A DNA stretch of 64,000 bases from Acinetobacter wuhouensis (GTDB taxonomy: Bacteria; Pseudomonadota; Gammaproteobacteria; Pseudomonadales; Moraxellaceae). The notes beneath the pieces are model-generated. The model had not been told where the DNA came from. It searched no databases and saw only the letters and a program-made list of their open reading frames with translations. Below are positions 17,526 through 29,941 of the stretch, piece after piece. The stretch is from the NCBI RefSeq assembly GCF_001696605.3, contig NZ_CP031716.1, forward strand, positions 3,100,001-3,164,000. Direction: 5' to 3'. The position numbers and the translations under genes were made by a program. Position 1 is the stretch's first letter; every line of letters begins with the position of its first letter.

Positions 17526-19739
17526 TTAGAAATCGAAAGTCACACCGAGTCTATAGGTACGCCCTTCACCCACAATTGCGTAAGCATCATTAAAAACGCC
17601 TGACCAGTAATTTTTATCTGCAATGTTATTTACATTTGCTCTAAAGGTAGTTGCAACACCACCAATTTTAGTTGCATATTTCGCACCCAAATCAACAATT
17701 GTAAAATCTGGAATTTCGTACTTATTATCTGAGGTTAAATATTGCTTGCTTACATAGGTTGCACGCCCATTTACACTCAATCCCTCTACTTGAGGAATTT
17801 TATAATCAAGTGATAAACCTACTGTAAAGTCTGGAACACCGTAAACTGTTTTACCTGTTTTATTGGCAGTGCCTGATTTAGTATATTCCGCATCTGTATA
17901 AGCCAAATTTGCCAATAGACTTAAATCATCAGTTATATTTCCAGCGGTAGATACCTCCACACCACGTGATCGTGTTTGTGCATCATCTTTTACCGCTTTT
18001 GTCACGGTATCCAAATAAACTTCTGGCTTTTCTATTTGATATAAAGCAAGTGTATTCATCCAAGAACCCACCTGGAATTTGCTACCTAACTCATATTGCT
18101 TTGTTTGATATGGTTCAAATGTTTCACCTTGATTTGTTGCTGTTGGATAAGTTAAGGCAGACACTGTCACACCTTCAGATAAGCCTTCAACATAGCTTGC
18201 ATAAAAAGATAGATTTGCATCAAATGGTTTTACAACGATACCTACACTCGGTGAAACTTTGTCTGATGAATATTGCGTTTTCTTATATAAATTTTTGGTA
18301 TCAATATCCTGATAACGCCCACTTAAAATCAATTGTAAGCGATCATCTAACATCGACAATTGATCTGTTAATGTATAACTAACGTACTTATTATCCCCAT
18401 ATGGTCCTACAACTGGATAAGTTGAAGGCATTGTTACACCTGATCCAACATTTGTATCGTAAATATTAGTCACAAAATACTTTGTAACAGGTGAATAATG
18501 TTGATCAAATTTACGTGTTAGATAATCTGCACGTAAGCCTAAGGTATGCTTGATTGAGCCAGTAGCAAACTTACCTTCAAAACCTAAATTAGCGGCAACA
18601 TTATGTTCTTGCGAACCTACTCGATAATACTGCGCCAATGCATAATGATCAGTGCCTGCATAACTTCCAGTTAATCCATTTCCTTTTGTCCCAGTAATAC
18701 TACCAACCATCATACGTGTGCCAAACAAATGCCCACTATACTCACGTTCAGCATAACCTACGCCACCATATACTTTAAAATCTGGTACGATTTTATACTC
18801 AGCAGATAAACCCGCATATTGGCTAGATTCTTGCCCCTGTAAATTTTGGAAATAATTAGAATCACCATCGGGTGCTTTGAGCACAGTGCCTAATCCCGTA
18901 ATCCCTAAGGACGGGTTTGAGCAAGTAAAGCAAATCATGGCTGGAGAACCATTCTCTCGCTTATCACGTACAGCATACGCATCAAAATTCACTTTTAATC
19001 GATCAGTCGTATAATCTAAAGCAAAAACACCTGAAGCATTTTGATCGTCCATACCATCTATAAGATGTTCGCCTTGCCCATAACTTCCACTTGCACGAAC
19101 CCCAAACTCACGGTCTTGTCCAAAGCGTCTTGAAACATCAAAGCCAGATTTGTAGTAACCGCCATCTTCATATGTTGCAGAAACTTGAGTTAAATCTTTA
19201 CCTGCACGTTTTGTTTGTGCCATAACAACACCACCAACACTACCCGTTGGCGACATACCCGTAGTTAAGGCACTTGGTCCTTTTAAAACAGTTATAGAAT
19301 CTAAAATATCAGTTGAAGTTCGTCCTGACGGTGCAACACCATAAAAACCATTCAAATTCATATCTTCCCAATTTACTGAAAAACCACGAATTTGAAAATT
19401 TTCATTTAAATGTCCTGAGTTTGTTGTCGCACGCACACTCGGATCATTTTTGAGGACATCTCCTATCGTCGCTGATTGAAAATCCTCCATCACTGCTTTT
19501 GTATATTGATTAAAGGAGAAAGGAGTATCAATAACTTCTTTATTTCCCAACGCACCTAGATCTGCACTTTGTGATAACCGACCATTATTAAAAGTTTTCT
19601 TTGACTGTTCTTGTTCTGCATTTACAGTAATCGTCGGCAAAGTTGTCGTATCATTCGCCCAAATTGTTTGTACACATCCAACCCCAAAAATTGCGGATGT
19701 AATTGAATTGACCAATAACTTCTTTGAAAAATGATTCAT
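17526..19739 (-). CDS. TonB-dependent siderophore receptor
   Basis: An outer-membrane ferric-siderophore importer. The chosen start (MNHFSKKLLVNSITSAIFG) gives 737 residues with a signal peptide; ATG codons at 19757 and 19781 are alternatives. After it come a TonB-box region (TLPTITVNA), a plug domain with DVLKNDPSVRATT, FQIRGF and VLKGPSALTTGM, and a 22-strand barrel ending in Phe (GRTYRLGVTFDF). A paired-cysteine loop (ICFTCSNPSLG) is present. The siderophore cannot be inferred. Fur-like boxes upstream indicate iron repression. Confidence 0.93.
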   Translation of the reverse strand: MNHFSKKLLVNSITSAIFGVGCVQTIWANDTTTLPTITVNAEQEQSKKTFNNGRLSQSADLGALGNKEVIDTPFSFNQYTKAVMEDFQSATIGDVLKNDPSVRATTNSGHLNENFQIRGFSVNWEDMNLNGFYGVAPSGRTSTDILDSITVLKGPSALTTGMSPTGSVGGVVMAQTKRAGKDLTQVSATYEDGGYYKSGFDVSRRFGQDREFGVRASGSYGQGEHLIDGMDDQNASGVFALDYTTDRLKVNFDAYAVRDKRENGSPAMICFTCSNPSLGITGLGTVLKAPDGDSNYFQNLQGQESSQYAGLSAEYKIVPDFKVYGGVGYAEREYSGHLFGTRMMVGSITGTKGNGLTGSYAGTDHYALAQYYRVGSQEHNVAANLGFEGKFATGSIKHTLGLRADYLTRKFDQHYSPVTKYFVTNIYDTNVGSGVTMPSTYPVVGPYGDNKYVSYTLTDQLSMLDDRLQLILSGRYQDIDTKNLYKKTQYSSDKVSPSVGIVVKPFDANLSFYASYVEGLSEGVTVSALTYPTATNQGETFEPYQTKQYELGSKFQVGSWMNTLALYQIEKPEVYLDTVTKAVKDDAQTRSRGVEVSTAGNITDDLSLLANLAYTDAEYTKSGTANKTGKTVYGVPDFTVGLSLDYKIPQVEGLSVNGRATYVSKQYLTSDNKYEIPDFTIVDLGAKYATKIGGVATTFRANVNNIADKNYWSGVFNDAYAIVGEGRTYRLGVTFDF

Positions 19740-19755
19740 AAAAATGCAAGCCGAC

Positions 19756-19776
19756 ATAATGAGAATGATTATTATA
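19756..19776 (-). promoter_or_regulatory. Fur box at the TonB receptor start
   Basis: ATAATGAGAATGATTATTAT closely matches the Fur consensus GATAATGATAATCATTATC. It lies 17 bp upstream of the chosen receptor start and overlaps an alternative ATG. Confidence 0.85.
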
Positions 19777-19843
19777 TACACTGTGATTATTATTAAATAT
19801 TGTAAATTTTAATGTTAAATTAAGTTTAATAGTAAAACTCGAT

Positions 19844-19864
19844 AAATGATAATTATTAGCATTT
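19844..19864. promoter_or_regulatory. second Fur-like palindrome
   Basis: AAATGATAATTATTAGCATT is a near-perfect palindrome of the Fur type. It lies about 105 bp upstream of the receptor and 218 bp upstream of the divergent SDR gene. Confidence 0.75.
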
Positions 19865-20081
19865 AAACCAATTTAATCTGTTTCCTTGCCAGTCACACCT
19901 CTTCACATATCTCACTAGATATTCATATCTATTCAAACTAAGATGAATAGAAATAAAAGTGCGCGAAAATATGAATTATTTAATTAAATTCAAACCATTG
20001 GTCTCTGCCAAATAACAGTGATATAGATCGAAAAAATCGCTCACTTTAAATCTTTATTGAAATCCACATTGAAAGGAAAAG

Positions 20082-21152
20082 ATGATGTCTCAGGGAAAAA
20101 CATCAGCGCCAATTCTCGTGACGGGTGCAACAGGTTATATTGCCAGTTGGGTGATTCAAAAACTCCTCGAACAAGGTTATACCGTACATGCCACGGTTCG
20201 TGATTTAAATAAAAAACCAAGTTTTGCACATTTAGAAAAAATCGCAGAAAAAACATCAGGTACATTAAAGCTATTCAAAGCCAATTTACTTGAAAATGGT
20301 TCATTTGATGAAGCGATGCAAGACTGTGAAATTGTTTTGCACATGGCTTCACCTTTTGTCGTCACCAACTTTAAAGATGCGGTTAAAGACATTATCGAAC
20401 CTGCGATTTTAGGGACTGAAAATGTTTTAAATAGTGTCAATAAAACTGAATCGGTCAAACGTGTTGTCGTCACGTCAAGTATTGCTTCAACCTATGGCGA
20501 TGCAGTTGATATTTTAAATACTGAACATAATGAATTTGATGAATCGCATTGGAATACCACCAGTTCAACCACTCATCAACCCTACCCTTATTCTAAAGTC
20601 ATGGCTGAACGTAAAGCTTGGGAAATGGCTGAGGCGCAAGATCGTTGGTCTTTGGTCTGTGTTAATCCAGCCCTAGTTCTTGGTCCATCACTCACGGCGA
20701 ATACGCAATCAGGCAGTGTGGAAGTGCTTGAACAGTTTGCCAATGGGATGACGTTGCTCGGTGTTCCGCCAATGTGGAATGGCATTGTCGATGTACGTGA
20801 TGTGGCTGATGCGCATATTTTGGCAGCATTGAATGACAATGCATCTGGGCGTTATATCATTTCAGGTGGTTCACTCAGTTTATTGGAAATGGGGAAAATT
20901 TTACGTCAGCATTTCGGACAAAAATTCCCGTTCCCGCGTAATCAAGTGCCTAAAAAAGCATTTAAATTCATTGGTCCTATCTTTGGATATTCAAAAGACT
21001 TTATTGAAAAGAATATGGGTTATCCGATCTTTTTTAATGCCAATAAGAGCAAGCAAGAATTGGGTATGAACTATCGTAATATTGAAACCAGTCTAACAGA
21101 GCATTTTCAACAGTTGTTAGATGATGGTGTGGTGAAGAAGTATATTCCTTAA
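20082..21152 (+). CDS. extended SDR, dihydroflavonol-4-reductase-like aldehyde/ketone reductase
   Basis: The 356-residue protein starts with the Rossmann motif VTGATGYIASWV. The substrate-side motif SSIASTYGD and the catalytic YPYSKVMAER (Tyr and Lys) follow. ATVRD after the second strand suggests NADP preference. The family reduces aldehydes and ketones; the natural substrate is unknown. The ATG pair at 20082/20085 follows AAAGGAAAAG. It diverges from the iron receptor and may share control from the Fur-like site between them. Confidence 0.85.
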   Translation: MMSQGKTSAPILVTGATGYIASWVIQKLLEQGYTVHATVRDLNKKPSFAHLEKIAEKTSGTLKLFKANLLENGSFDEAMQDCEIVLHMASPFVVTNFKDAVKDIIEPAILGTENVLNSVNKTESVKRVVVTSSIASTYGDAVDILNTEHNEFDESHWNTTSSTTHQPYPYSKVMAERKAWEMAEAQDRWSLVCVNPALVLGPSLTANTQSGSVEVLEQFANGMTLLGVPPMWNGIVDVRDVADAHILAALNDNASGRYIISGGSLSLLEMGKILRQHFGQKFPFPRNQVPKKAFKFIGPIFGYSKDFIEKNMGYPIFFNANKSKQELGMNYRNIETSLTEHFQQLLDDGVVKKYIP

Positions 21153-21174
21153 AACTGAGTGAATATCAAAAAGG

Positions 21175-21197
21175 GAAGCCATAATATTTATGGCTTC
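21175..21197. terminator. bidirectional terminator hairpin
   Basis: GAAGCCATA / TATGGCTTC around ATATT. The minus strand continues as CCCTTTTTG and the plus strand as TATTTG. It lies between two convergent genes. Confidence 0.75.
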
Positions 21198-21213
21198 TAT
21201 TTGAAATTAAAAT

Positions 21214-22005
21214 TTAGTTCCCATACTCCTGAATCAAATAATGCCCCAACTCTTTGAAATTACTCTCACGATCATTGATATAAAAATTCGATGGAAAAAG
21301 AGGCATTTCATTACTCAAAGAATCAAAATAGACTGAATATTTAAAATTCACATTTTTTGTCGTATTTTTTTGCTTTAAATTTAAAGTCATATAACAAGAT
21401 GTAATTTCAAAAGTTGATACTTTCGCCTTACTTAATTCCTGTATGTCTGTAAATTGAATATTGAAACTATTCTGCACAATTTCTTCAAATAATTTTTCAT
21501 CACTTGGATCTGTTTTAAAATGTGATGTGATCATTGCATCCTCTTCCCCATCATATTCCCTCATCATTGCTTGTTGTTGTTTACTCAATTGATAATCAAT
21601 ATAGGGGTCTAATAACTTTTCAAATGCTTGATTATATTGATATGTAGAATCATCTTCCTCAACTTTTTGTTGCTTAACAATACCAATAAACTTGCTGTTC
21701 GCATCTTTATAAATATTCTTAATTTTTTCCTTTAATATTTGATTAAATTCTTCTGGACTATACTTTTGTGATCGAGCCAAATCATCTAACTTTTCTTTCT
21801 CTTCATCCATATATTCAGCAAAATAAGGATTAAAGAGTTTTTGACGATAATAAAAATAAAGATCTAAATTTTTTTCAACGGATTGGCTGAATTCATCTTT
21901 AAGCATTTTTAAAATAATAGGGTTATCACATTCCGTTTTCGCAAAAGCAGAAGTTATTGAGAGCACCAACATAATGATTAGAAATATTTTTTTGATTATT
22001 TTCAT
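21214..22005 (-). CDS. exported hypothetical protein
   Basis: A 263-residue protein with a clear signal peptide (KKIFLIIMLVLSITSAFA, cleavage likely before KTECDN). The mature part is highly charged and helical, with two cysteines (TECDN, TSCYM) that could pair. I do not recognise the family. It stands alone downstream of ligA, with its own A/T-rich upstream region. It probably acts in the periplasm. Confidence 0.65.
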   Translation of the reverse strand: MKIIKKIFLIIMLVLSITSAFAKTECDNPIILKMLKDEFSQSVEKNLDLYFYYRQKLFNPYFAEYMDEEKEKLDDLARSQKYSPEEFNQILKEKIKNIYKDANSKFIGIVKQQKVEEDDSTYQYNQAFEKLLDPYIDYQLSKQQQAMMREYDGEEDAMITSHFKTDPSDEKLFEEIVQNSFNIQFTDIQELSKAKVSTFEITSCYMTLNLKQKNTTKNVNFKYSVYFDSLSNEMPLFPSNFYINDRESNFKELGHYLIQEYGN

Positions 22006-22076
22006 TTTTAGAAATTGTATTGTAAAGGCATAAATACTATACCTTTACAACCAATCAATCAGCAATACAAACTTAC

Positions 22077-24122
<2,046 letters not shown>

Positions 24123-24123
24123 T

Positions 24124-24146
24124 TAAAAAGGCGGAAAACTCCGCCT
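24124..24146 (-). terminator. terminator hairpin immediately upstream of ligA
   Basis: AGGCGGA / TCCGCCT with loop AAAC, followed on the minus strand by TTTTTAA and then an ATG. It probably ends the smc-zipA transcript. Because it abuts ligA it may also act as an attenuator. Confidence 0.8.
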
Positions 24147-24220
24147 AAATTGCTTGTATCTATTAAAACTCTTGGAAAAGTTAAAATTAGGTATTCATTG
24201 ATAATGAAATTCATATTGAA

Positions 24221-24364
24221 AGTCCCTTCTCCCTCAGGGATGAGAAGATAACTCCGCAAGAGGATGAGGGGGATTTTCTCAAAATAAAAACCTCTCCCTA
24301 ACCCTCACTTGCGCTTCATTTTAAAGCAGTGCTTTAAAACTTGCTCAGGAGAGGGAACTTCCAT
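24221..24364 (+). repeat. composite short interspersed repeat, copy 1
   Basis: This block, from CCCTTCTCCCT through TCACTTGCGC and the palindrome TTTTAAAGCA-G-TGCTTTAAAA to CAGGAGAGGGAA, recurs in reverse at 55372-55499. It is non-coding and lies between ligA and zipA. Confidence 0.82.
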
Positions 24365-24450
24365 TATGCATTTAGTTATTAATCAACCATTCAACAGATA
24401 CAAAATCTCGCTTCACTCAATTATAAAACAATTCTCAGCATAACATTATA

Positions 24451-25500
24451 TTAAGCTTCTTGCCCTGAGCGATAATCAATCGCCTTATGACGCCAATGCT
24501 CTTTTAACTGCGGTGTAAACTCAAGATTATTTTCATCATAAACCGTACCATCAATCTCACGTGCAATAAGACCTGCAATACTTACCATCGTATCAAAGCC
24601 TTTTTGCACATCAGAATGTGGTAAAGCTAAGAAGAATGCTAAACCTTGAACTTGCTCAGTTGATAAATTTTCTAAGTCAAAACCATCAGGACCATTTTCT
24701 GTTACACGCAACACAGAAAACAAGAGATGACTTTCCTCTTCAGGACTCTCATAACGATGGAAACATGATAACTCACCAAAACGTAAACCATATTTCAACA
24801 ACATTTTTAAAGTTTTATCACCAGACAAAGCTTTACGTGGATTTGGATAAACATTCAACGCAATGATGGTTTCTGCATTCGATAATACACTTTCATCATC
24901 ATACTTTTGCTGTGCTGTTAAATGTACATCCAAGATACTGCTTTCTTCATCAAATTCTTTAATTTCAGCCGTTTCCACATTCTGATTCAACTGAAATTCT
25001 TCTTTTTTAGCTTCTGCCGTTTCAACAGTCACAACAGATTGAGTATCTAGGGGACTCGCTGTATCAACTTCAACATTCTTAACTGATTCAGTAGTTTCTA
25101 CTTCTGCCGTAGCGCTTTCACTGTAAGCTTTTACTGAATCAATTGTAACAACTTCATCTGCAACAGATGTTTTAACGGTTTCCACATGTTCAGTTGTCGA
25201 TGAATTCGTTGTAGCATTTTCCTGAATATCATCAATCTTTTGTTGCTTTTCTTCCGCAACTTCAACTGCATCTAAAGCATTTAAATTTGGCTCTACGCGC
25301 GCTGGCTCTTTAGATTCACGATCTGCCTGCAATTGATCACGCACATGACGTGGAATCACAGGTTGATTACAGTCTTCATTGACATGCAATTCAGATTCTA
25401 AAGATGGTGCAGCATCGTTGGGCTTTCGTAGCACCATTCGCAATCCAATCAGGATAATGATTACTGCAATAACAATTCCAATAATTGTGGTGACTTCCAT
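24451..25500 (-). CDS. zipA: cell division protein ZipA
   Basis: ZipA anchors FtsZ to the inner membrane. The 349-residue chain has an N-terminal membrane helix (TTIIGIVIAVIIILIGL), a long charged linker rich in Glu, Val and Thr (residues ~35-210), and a C-terminal FtsZ-binding domain (SGDKTLKMLLKYGLRFGE ... CFHRYE ... VQGLAFFLALPHS). It starts one base after the smc stop, and this coupling is usual in Acinetobacter-like genomes. Confidence 0.92.
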   Translation of the reverse strand: MEVTTIIGIVIAVIIILIGLRMVLRKPNDAAPSLESELHVNEDCNQPVIPRHVRDQLQADRESKEPARVEPNLNALDAVEVAEEKQQKIDDIQENATTNSSTTEHVETVKTSVADEVVTIDSVKAYSESATAEVETTESVKNVEVDTASPLDTQSVVTVETAEAKKEEFQLNQNVETAEIKEFDEESSILDVHLTAQQKYDDESVLSNAETIIALNVYPNPRKALSGDKTLKMLLKYGLRFGELSCFHRYESPEEESHLLFSVLRVTENGPDGFDLENLSTEQVQGLAFFLALPHSDVQKGFDTMVSIAGLIAREIDGTVYDENNLEFTPQLKEHWRHKAIDYRSGQEA

Positions 25501-25501
25501 A

Positions 25502-28500
25502 CTACGACTCCGCGGCTAAACCGTATTCTCTTGCCTCTTCCAAATTCACAGTGACGAGTTTTGATGTGCCTGGCTCAGGCATCGTCACCCCTAGCAAATC
25601 GGTTGCCATCGTCATTGCAACTTTATTATGTGTAATGTAAATGAATTGAACCTGATCAGAAAGCTCTTTTACCAAATTACAAAACCGACCGACGTTTGCA
25701 TCGTCTAATGGCGCATCAACTTCGTCCAAAACGCAAAATGGTGCAGGATTTAGACGGAAAATTGCAAAGACCAATGCCAATGCCGTCAATGCTTTTTCAC
25801 CACCAGACAATAAAGCCAATGAGCTATTTTTCTTACCAGGTGGACGAGCCATTAATTTGACGCCTGATTGCCAATCATCTTCCAAGCTTAAACTTGCTTC
25901 ACCACCATCAAATACTTTCGGGAACAACACTTTCAATTCTGAATTGACGCGATCAAAAGTGCCCATAAATAATTTTTTGGTTTCTTGGTCAATGGTCTTC
26001 ATGGCATCTTTGAGTTGCCCAACAGTATTTTCCAGATCTTGCATTTGATGACTTAAATCATCAAAACGCTTAGAAACCTCTTCATATTCTTCCGAAGCCG
26101 CTAAATTCACTGCACCCAATTTTTCAAACTGACGCTGTGCTTTTTCAAACTTTTCTTGATGCGCAGGTAAATCAATCACCACACCTTGTTTGATCTCAGC
26201 ATTCATTTCTTTGAGTTGATCAGAATAATGCTGTAAATCCGATTTGGCTGATTGCCATGACAAGCGTTTTTCTTCTAACTTGGTTCGTAATTGCTCATCA
26301 TTTTGTTGATGTAAATGACGCATTTCTGTCAGTTGTTGCTGTTTCGATTGAACATTGTTCAATTCAACTTGCCATTCAGACCATGTCTTTTGCAGCTTCT
26401 CAGTTTGTTGTGATTGCTCAGAAAATTGTGATTCTAAACTTGGCAATTCCAACTGAATCGGATCGACAAATTTCTTTGCTTGTTCCATTTGCGCAATGAT
26501 TTGCTGATATTGTGCTTTCGAGAAAGTTAAATCTTTTTCCAATAATTCAATTTGCTGCTTATTCTGTTCAGCCAAACGACGTGTGGTTTCAAAATCTTGT
26601 TGCTTCAACTGCAATTGCTGTTGTTGCGCTTCAACCTGTTCATTTAACTCATCAAGCTGATATTGCAAAGCCTTGTATTCAGGTAAATTTTGCTCAAGTT
26701 TGAGAATGACCGAATGCATGTCGATTTCAAGATCATCTTTCTGCATTGCATCTTCTTCAAGTTGCTCATCCAATTGTTGTAATTGGCTGTTTAACTGAAC
26801 TTTTTGCAACTCAAAAGCTTGTGAAGCACTTTGCTGTTTGGCAATTTGCACATCGAATTGTTGTAGATTCTTTTGCTGATTTTTCAGTGTATCTTGATCT
26901 GCTTGAATCTGCTTTTGAATATCAGCAATTTGCTGATTTAATTGCGGTAAAACACTTTCAGCTTCAAGTAACTGAGGCTGTAAATTTGCCAGTTGTGCTT
27001 CAATTTCTTCTAAGCGAATACGATGGCTCAATGCGCCTTGAGCCGCTTGGCTAGATTCATCGAAATATAGACCGATGACCCAATCTTGCCCGATGTGATA
27101 ACCATCTAGACTGAGCAGACTTTGCCCTGCTTTTAATTGGTTTTGAATTGCCAATGCATCAGCAAGATTTTCGACAATCGCCACTTGATTCCACAGTGAA
27201 TATTGCGGAGATTCAATCCAATCTGCCAAACATGGCAAGCCATTCAGCTGAATCTTATCTAGTGAATCAAATGTTTTGAGCTGACGTGCGATGCTTTCGG
27301 TAAATGTCGCCCCTGAATCGATGATTTGTGCAGAAAGCCATTTCGCTAAAAACTTCTCAATCAATGCAGCATGTTCTTTGCCTTGTGCATTCAACTTCAA
27401 TACTTGCATCAATTGCACAGCATTGAAATCCGTTTTCACTGCACTTTTCGCCATGAGTTGATTCAAGTTTTTCTGTTCAGATAGCAACACTTGTACTTCA
27501 GATTTCAAACTTGAAATCTGCGCTTTCTGTTGATTAATCTGCTCTTGGAATTGTTCTAACTGTGCTTTGGCATCCGTTAGTTTTTGTTCCAATTGCACAA
27601 TCTGTTGTTGCGTAGATGACTTCTCTTGCTCAAGTTGACTTAGATCTTCAGTTTGGAACTGATTTTGAATCTGTGTCGCTTGGGTCTTTAGAGTGTCTTT
27701 TTGTTGTTCGATTCGTGCCACATTTTTAGCAAGCTGTTCAATCTGCGCCTGCATTTGCGCTTTTTGTTGTTGTTGCTTTTCAACCTGAACTTTGACGTGT
27801 TCATATTGTTGTTGCGCTTGGAGTTGCTGTGCTTTTACATCACTAAACGCTTGGCTACGTTGCTGAGTTTCGGATTCAGAACTATGTAATTGCTCAGACT
27901 GCTGTTCCAATTGATTATGCAAAGTATCCAATTGCAATTCAATCAATTGAATCTTTTCTTTAGTCTGAATTTTTTGCTGTTCAAAATTACTCAATGCTTC
28001 TGAATTTTGTTGGAACAAACTTTGTTTTTGCTCCAAAGTCATTTTCAATTCAGAAAGCTTTTTCTCAGCCTGTTGCCATTCATTTTGCAAAGGTGTGGAC
28101 TGTTGAATGAGGCGTTGGAACAATTCATTGGTCGATGTTAAATCATGTTCCAAGGTACTCATGTCAGAACGAACCAGTTTGAAATGCTCACCTAGCTCAT
28201 TCATTTCAACTGTATATTCTTCTTGTAAACGAGAACTACGCTCACATTGGAACGATAGAATTTCGATTTTTAGAGTACGAATTTCAGTTTCTAAGGTTTT
28301 GTATAGAACCGCAGATTCAGACTGACGTTTAAGCGTTTTAAGCTGTGATTTTAATTCTGACGCAATATCTTCTAAACGATCTAGATTTTGCGTAGTGTGT
28401 TCTAAATGTTGTAGCGTTTCACGACGACGGGCTTGGTAACGAGAAACCCCTGCCGCTTCTTCGATGAAAACCCGCATTTCTTCAGGTTTGGCATCGACCA

Positions 28501-28954
28501 AACGGTTAATCATGCCTTGTTCAATAATCGCGTATGAACGTGGTCCTAAACCTGTCCCCAGAAAAATATCGGTAATATCACGGCGACGGCATTTGGTGCC
28601 ATTGAGAAAATATTCAGATTTACCATCACGATTGACCTGACGGCGTACAGCTAATTCGCTATAGGCATTGTATGCGCCACCCAGTTTACCGTAAGTATTC
28701 TCAAAACGAAGTTCTACACTTGCCATTCCCACAGGTTTACGTTTTGCCGTTCCTGTAAAAATAACATCTTGCATGCTGCCACCACGAAGTTGACGCGCAC
28801 TGGACTCCCCCATAACCCAACGAATGGCATCAATCACATTGGATTTACCACAGCCATTTGGACCAACCACCGCTGTACGGTTATCTTTGAATTGTAATGT
28901 TGTACTATCGGCAAACGATTTGAAGCCTGAAAGTTTTAAGCTGCTTAAACGCAT
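25502..28954 (-). CDS. smc: chromosome segregation ATPase SMC
   Basis: SMC dimers organise and separate chromosomes. The 1150-residue chain has Walker A (GPNGCGKSNVIDAI), the helix-coil arms rich in Gln and Glu, a hinge near residues 500-650, then the ABC signature LSGGEKALTALALVFAIF and Walker B CVLDEVDAPLDDANV. Length is standard. The gene lies 27 bp after the GntR gene and directly before zipA. I see no kleisin genes (scpA/scpB) here. Confidence 0.96.
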   Translation of the reverse strand: MRLSSLKLSGFKSFADSTTLQFKDNRTAVVGPNGCGKSNVIDAIRWVMGESSARQLRGGSMQDVIFTGTAKRKPVGMASVELRFENTYGKLGGAYNAYSELAVRRQVNRDGKSEYFLNGTKCRRRDITDIFLGTGLGPRSYAIIEQGMINRLVDAKPEEMRVFIEEAAGVSRYQARRRETLQHLEHTTQNLDRLEDIASELKSQLKTLKRQSESAVLYKTLETEIRTLKIEILSFQCERSSRLQEEYTVEMNELGEHFKLVRSDMSTLEHDLTSTNELFQRLIQQSTPLQNEWQQAEKKLSELKMTLEQKQSLFQQNSEALSNFEQQKIQTKEKIQLIELQLDTLHNQLEQQSEQLHSSESETQQRSQAFSDVKAQQLQAQQQYEHVKVQVEKQQQQKAQMQAQIEQLAKNVARIEQQKDTLKTQATQIQNQFQTEDLSQLEQEKSSTQQQIVQLEQKLTDAKAQLEQFQEQINQQKAQISSLKSEVQVLLSEQKNLNQLMAKSAVKTDFNAVQLMQVLKLNAQGKEHAALIEKFLAKWLSAQIIDSGATFTESIARQLKTFDSLDKIQLNGLPCLADWIESPQYSLWNQVAIVENLADALAIQNQLKAGQSLLSLDGYHIGQDWVIGLYFDESSQAAQGALSHRIRLEEIEAQLANLQPQLLEAESVLPQLNQQIADIQKQIQADQDTLKNQQKNLQQFDVQIAKQQSASQAFELQKVQLNSQLQQLDEQLEEDAMQKDDLEIDMHSVILKLEQNLPEYKALQYQLDELNEQVEAQQQQLQLKQQDFETTRRLAEQNKQQIELLEKDLTFSKAQYQQIIAQMEQAKKFVDPIQLELPSLESQFSEQSQQTEKLQKTWSEWQVELNNVQSKQQQLTEMRHLHQQNDEQLRTKLEEKRLSWQSAKSDLQHYSDQLKEMNAEIKQGVVIDLPAHQEKFEKAQRQFEKLGAVNLAASEEYEEVSKRFDDLSHQMQDLENTVGQLKDAMKTIDQETKKLFMGTFDRVNSELKVLFPKVFDGGEASLSLEDDWQSGVKLMARPPGKKNSSLALLSGGEKALTALALVFAIFRLNPAPFCVLDEVDAPLDDANVGRFCNLVKELSDQVQFIYITHNKVAMTMATDLLGVTMPEPGTSKLVTVNLEEAREYGLAAES

Positions 28955-28981
28955 AATGTCCTAGTTACTTGCTAACGCTAC

Positions 28982-29677
28982 TTAGCGACGCGATCTCCGC
29001 GCCCAAGCGAGTTCGATTTGTTTCATCCGTGTCAGAGATTCCAACACTAAGTTACGCAAGTGTCGACAAAAATCTTCCATAAATAAAGTAGCTTGTTGTG
29101 ATTTTCGGATTAAAATTGCATCAATCACTAACTTCAGCAATTCTAATGCTTCTTGAAGCTCACGTCTTGAAGTATTTAGCGTTAAAAAATAACTTCTGCG
29201 CAAAGATGGCAGTAATTCTTTATAAAACTTCATCAAGTATGGATTTCCCACCATATCTTGCTGTTCTGAAAGAAATTGGAAGATACCATCGTAGAATTTT
29301 TCGGTATTGCCTTGTTTCACCTGTTCGACCAGATGATTCATCATATTTTGAATGGCTTCGGCTTCATGATTGCGCCACGTTTCACTCATACGTGAAACGA
29401 TTTGCCCAAGGAGTAATGCACTGGTATCAAATAACGCACGAACTTGCTGTGCTGACATTTCGGAAACAATCGCGCCACGGCGTGGATAGATTTCTATCAG
29501 GTGGGTTCTTTCTAAAAGCAATAGCGCTTCGCGCACCGAGCCTCGACTGACATCCAGTTCTTTGGCGATACGTAGTTCTTGTATGCGTTCCCCTTCCACC
29601 AACTCGCCACTAATAATTTGTTCGCTAATATGTTTGGCAATTTGTTCCGAGAGGCTATCCACTTCTTCCAAATGCAT
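28982..29677 (-). CDS. GntR family transcriptional regulator (FadR/VanR type)
   Basis: The 231-residue protein has an N-terminal winged helix-turn-helix (ERIQELRIAKELDVSRGSVREALLLLER) and an all-helical FCD-like effector domain after residue ~80. It precedes smc on the same strand with a 27-bp gap, so it may be cotranscribed with cell-cycle genes. Its ligand and targets are unknown. The GGAG lies very close to the ATG. Confidence 0.85.
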   Translation of the reverse strand: MHLEEVDSLSEQIAKHISEQIISGELVEGERIQELRIAKELDVSRGSVREALLLLERTHLIEIYPRRGAIVSEMSAQQVRALFDTSALLLGQIVSRMSETWRNHEAEAIQNMMNHLVEQVKQGNTEKFYDGIFQFLSEQQDMVGNPYLMKFYKELLPSLRRSYFLTLNTSRRELQEALELLKLVIDAILIRKSQQATLFMEDFCRHLRNLVLESLTRMKQIELAWARRSRR

Positions 29678-29941
29678 ATCTCCTTTTTGATTTTTTATTT
29701 TTCACAAAAGCATAGACATACTTAATTGTCATATTTTAAGTTTTACTCGATTTAGCTCGATCAAATCCATGACATTGTCAGACAATTTTAAAGCATTTTA
29801 GGTCAATTTTGATTTTAAAAAAGAATGTTAGTGAAAAATAAAAAAGCGATGGTTAGTGTCTTTTCTAAAAGCTCCATCTTGATAACTGCAATACAAATTG
29901 ACATCTAATACCATGAAATTAAAGTATTTTCACAAAGCACG

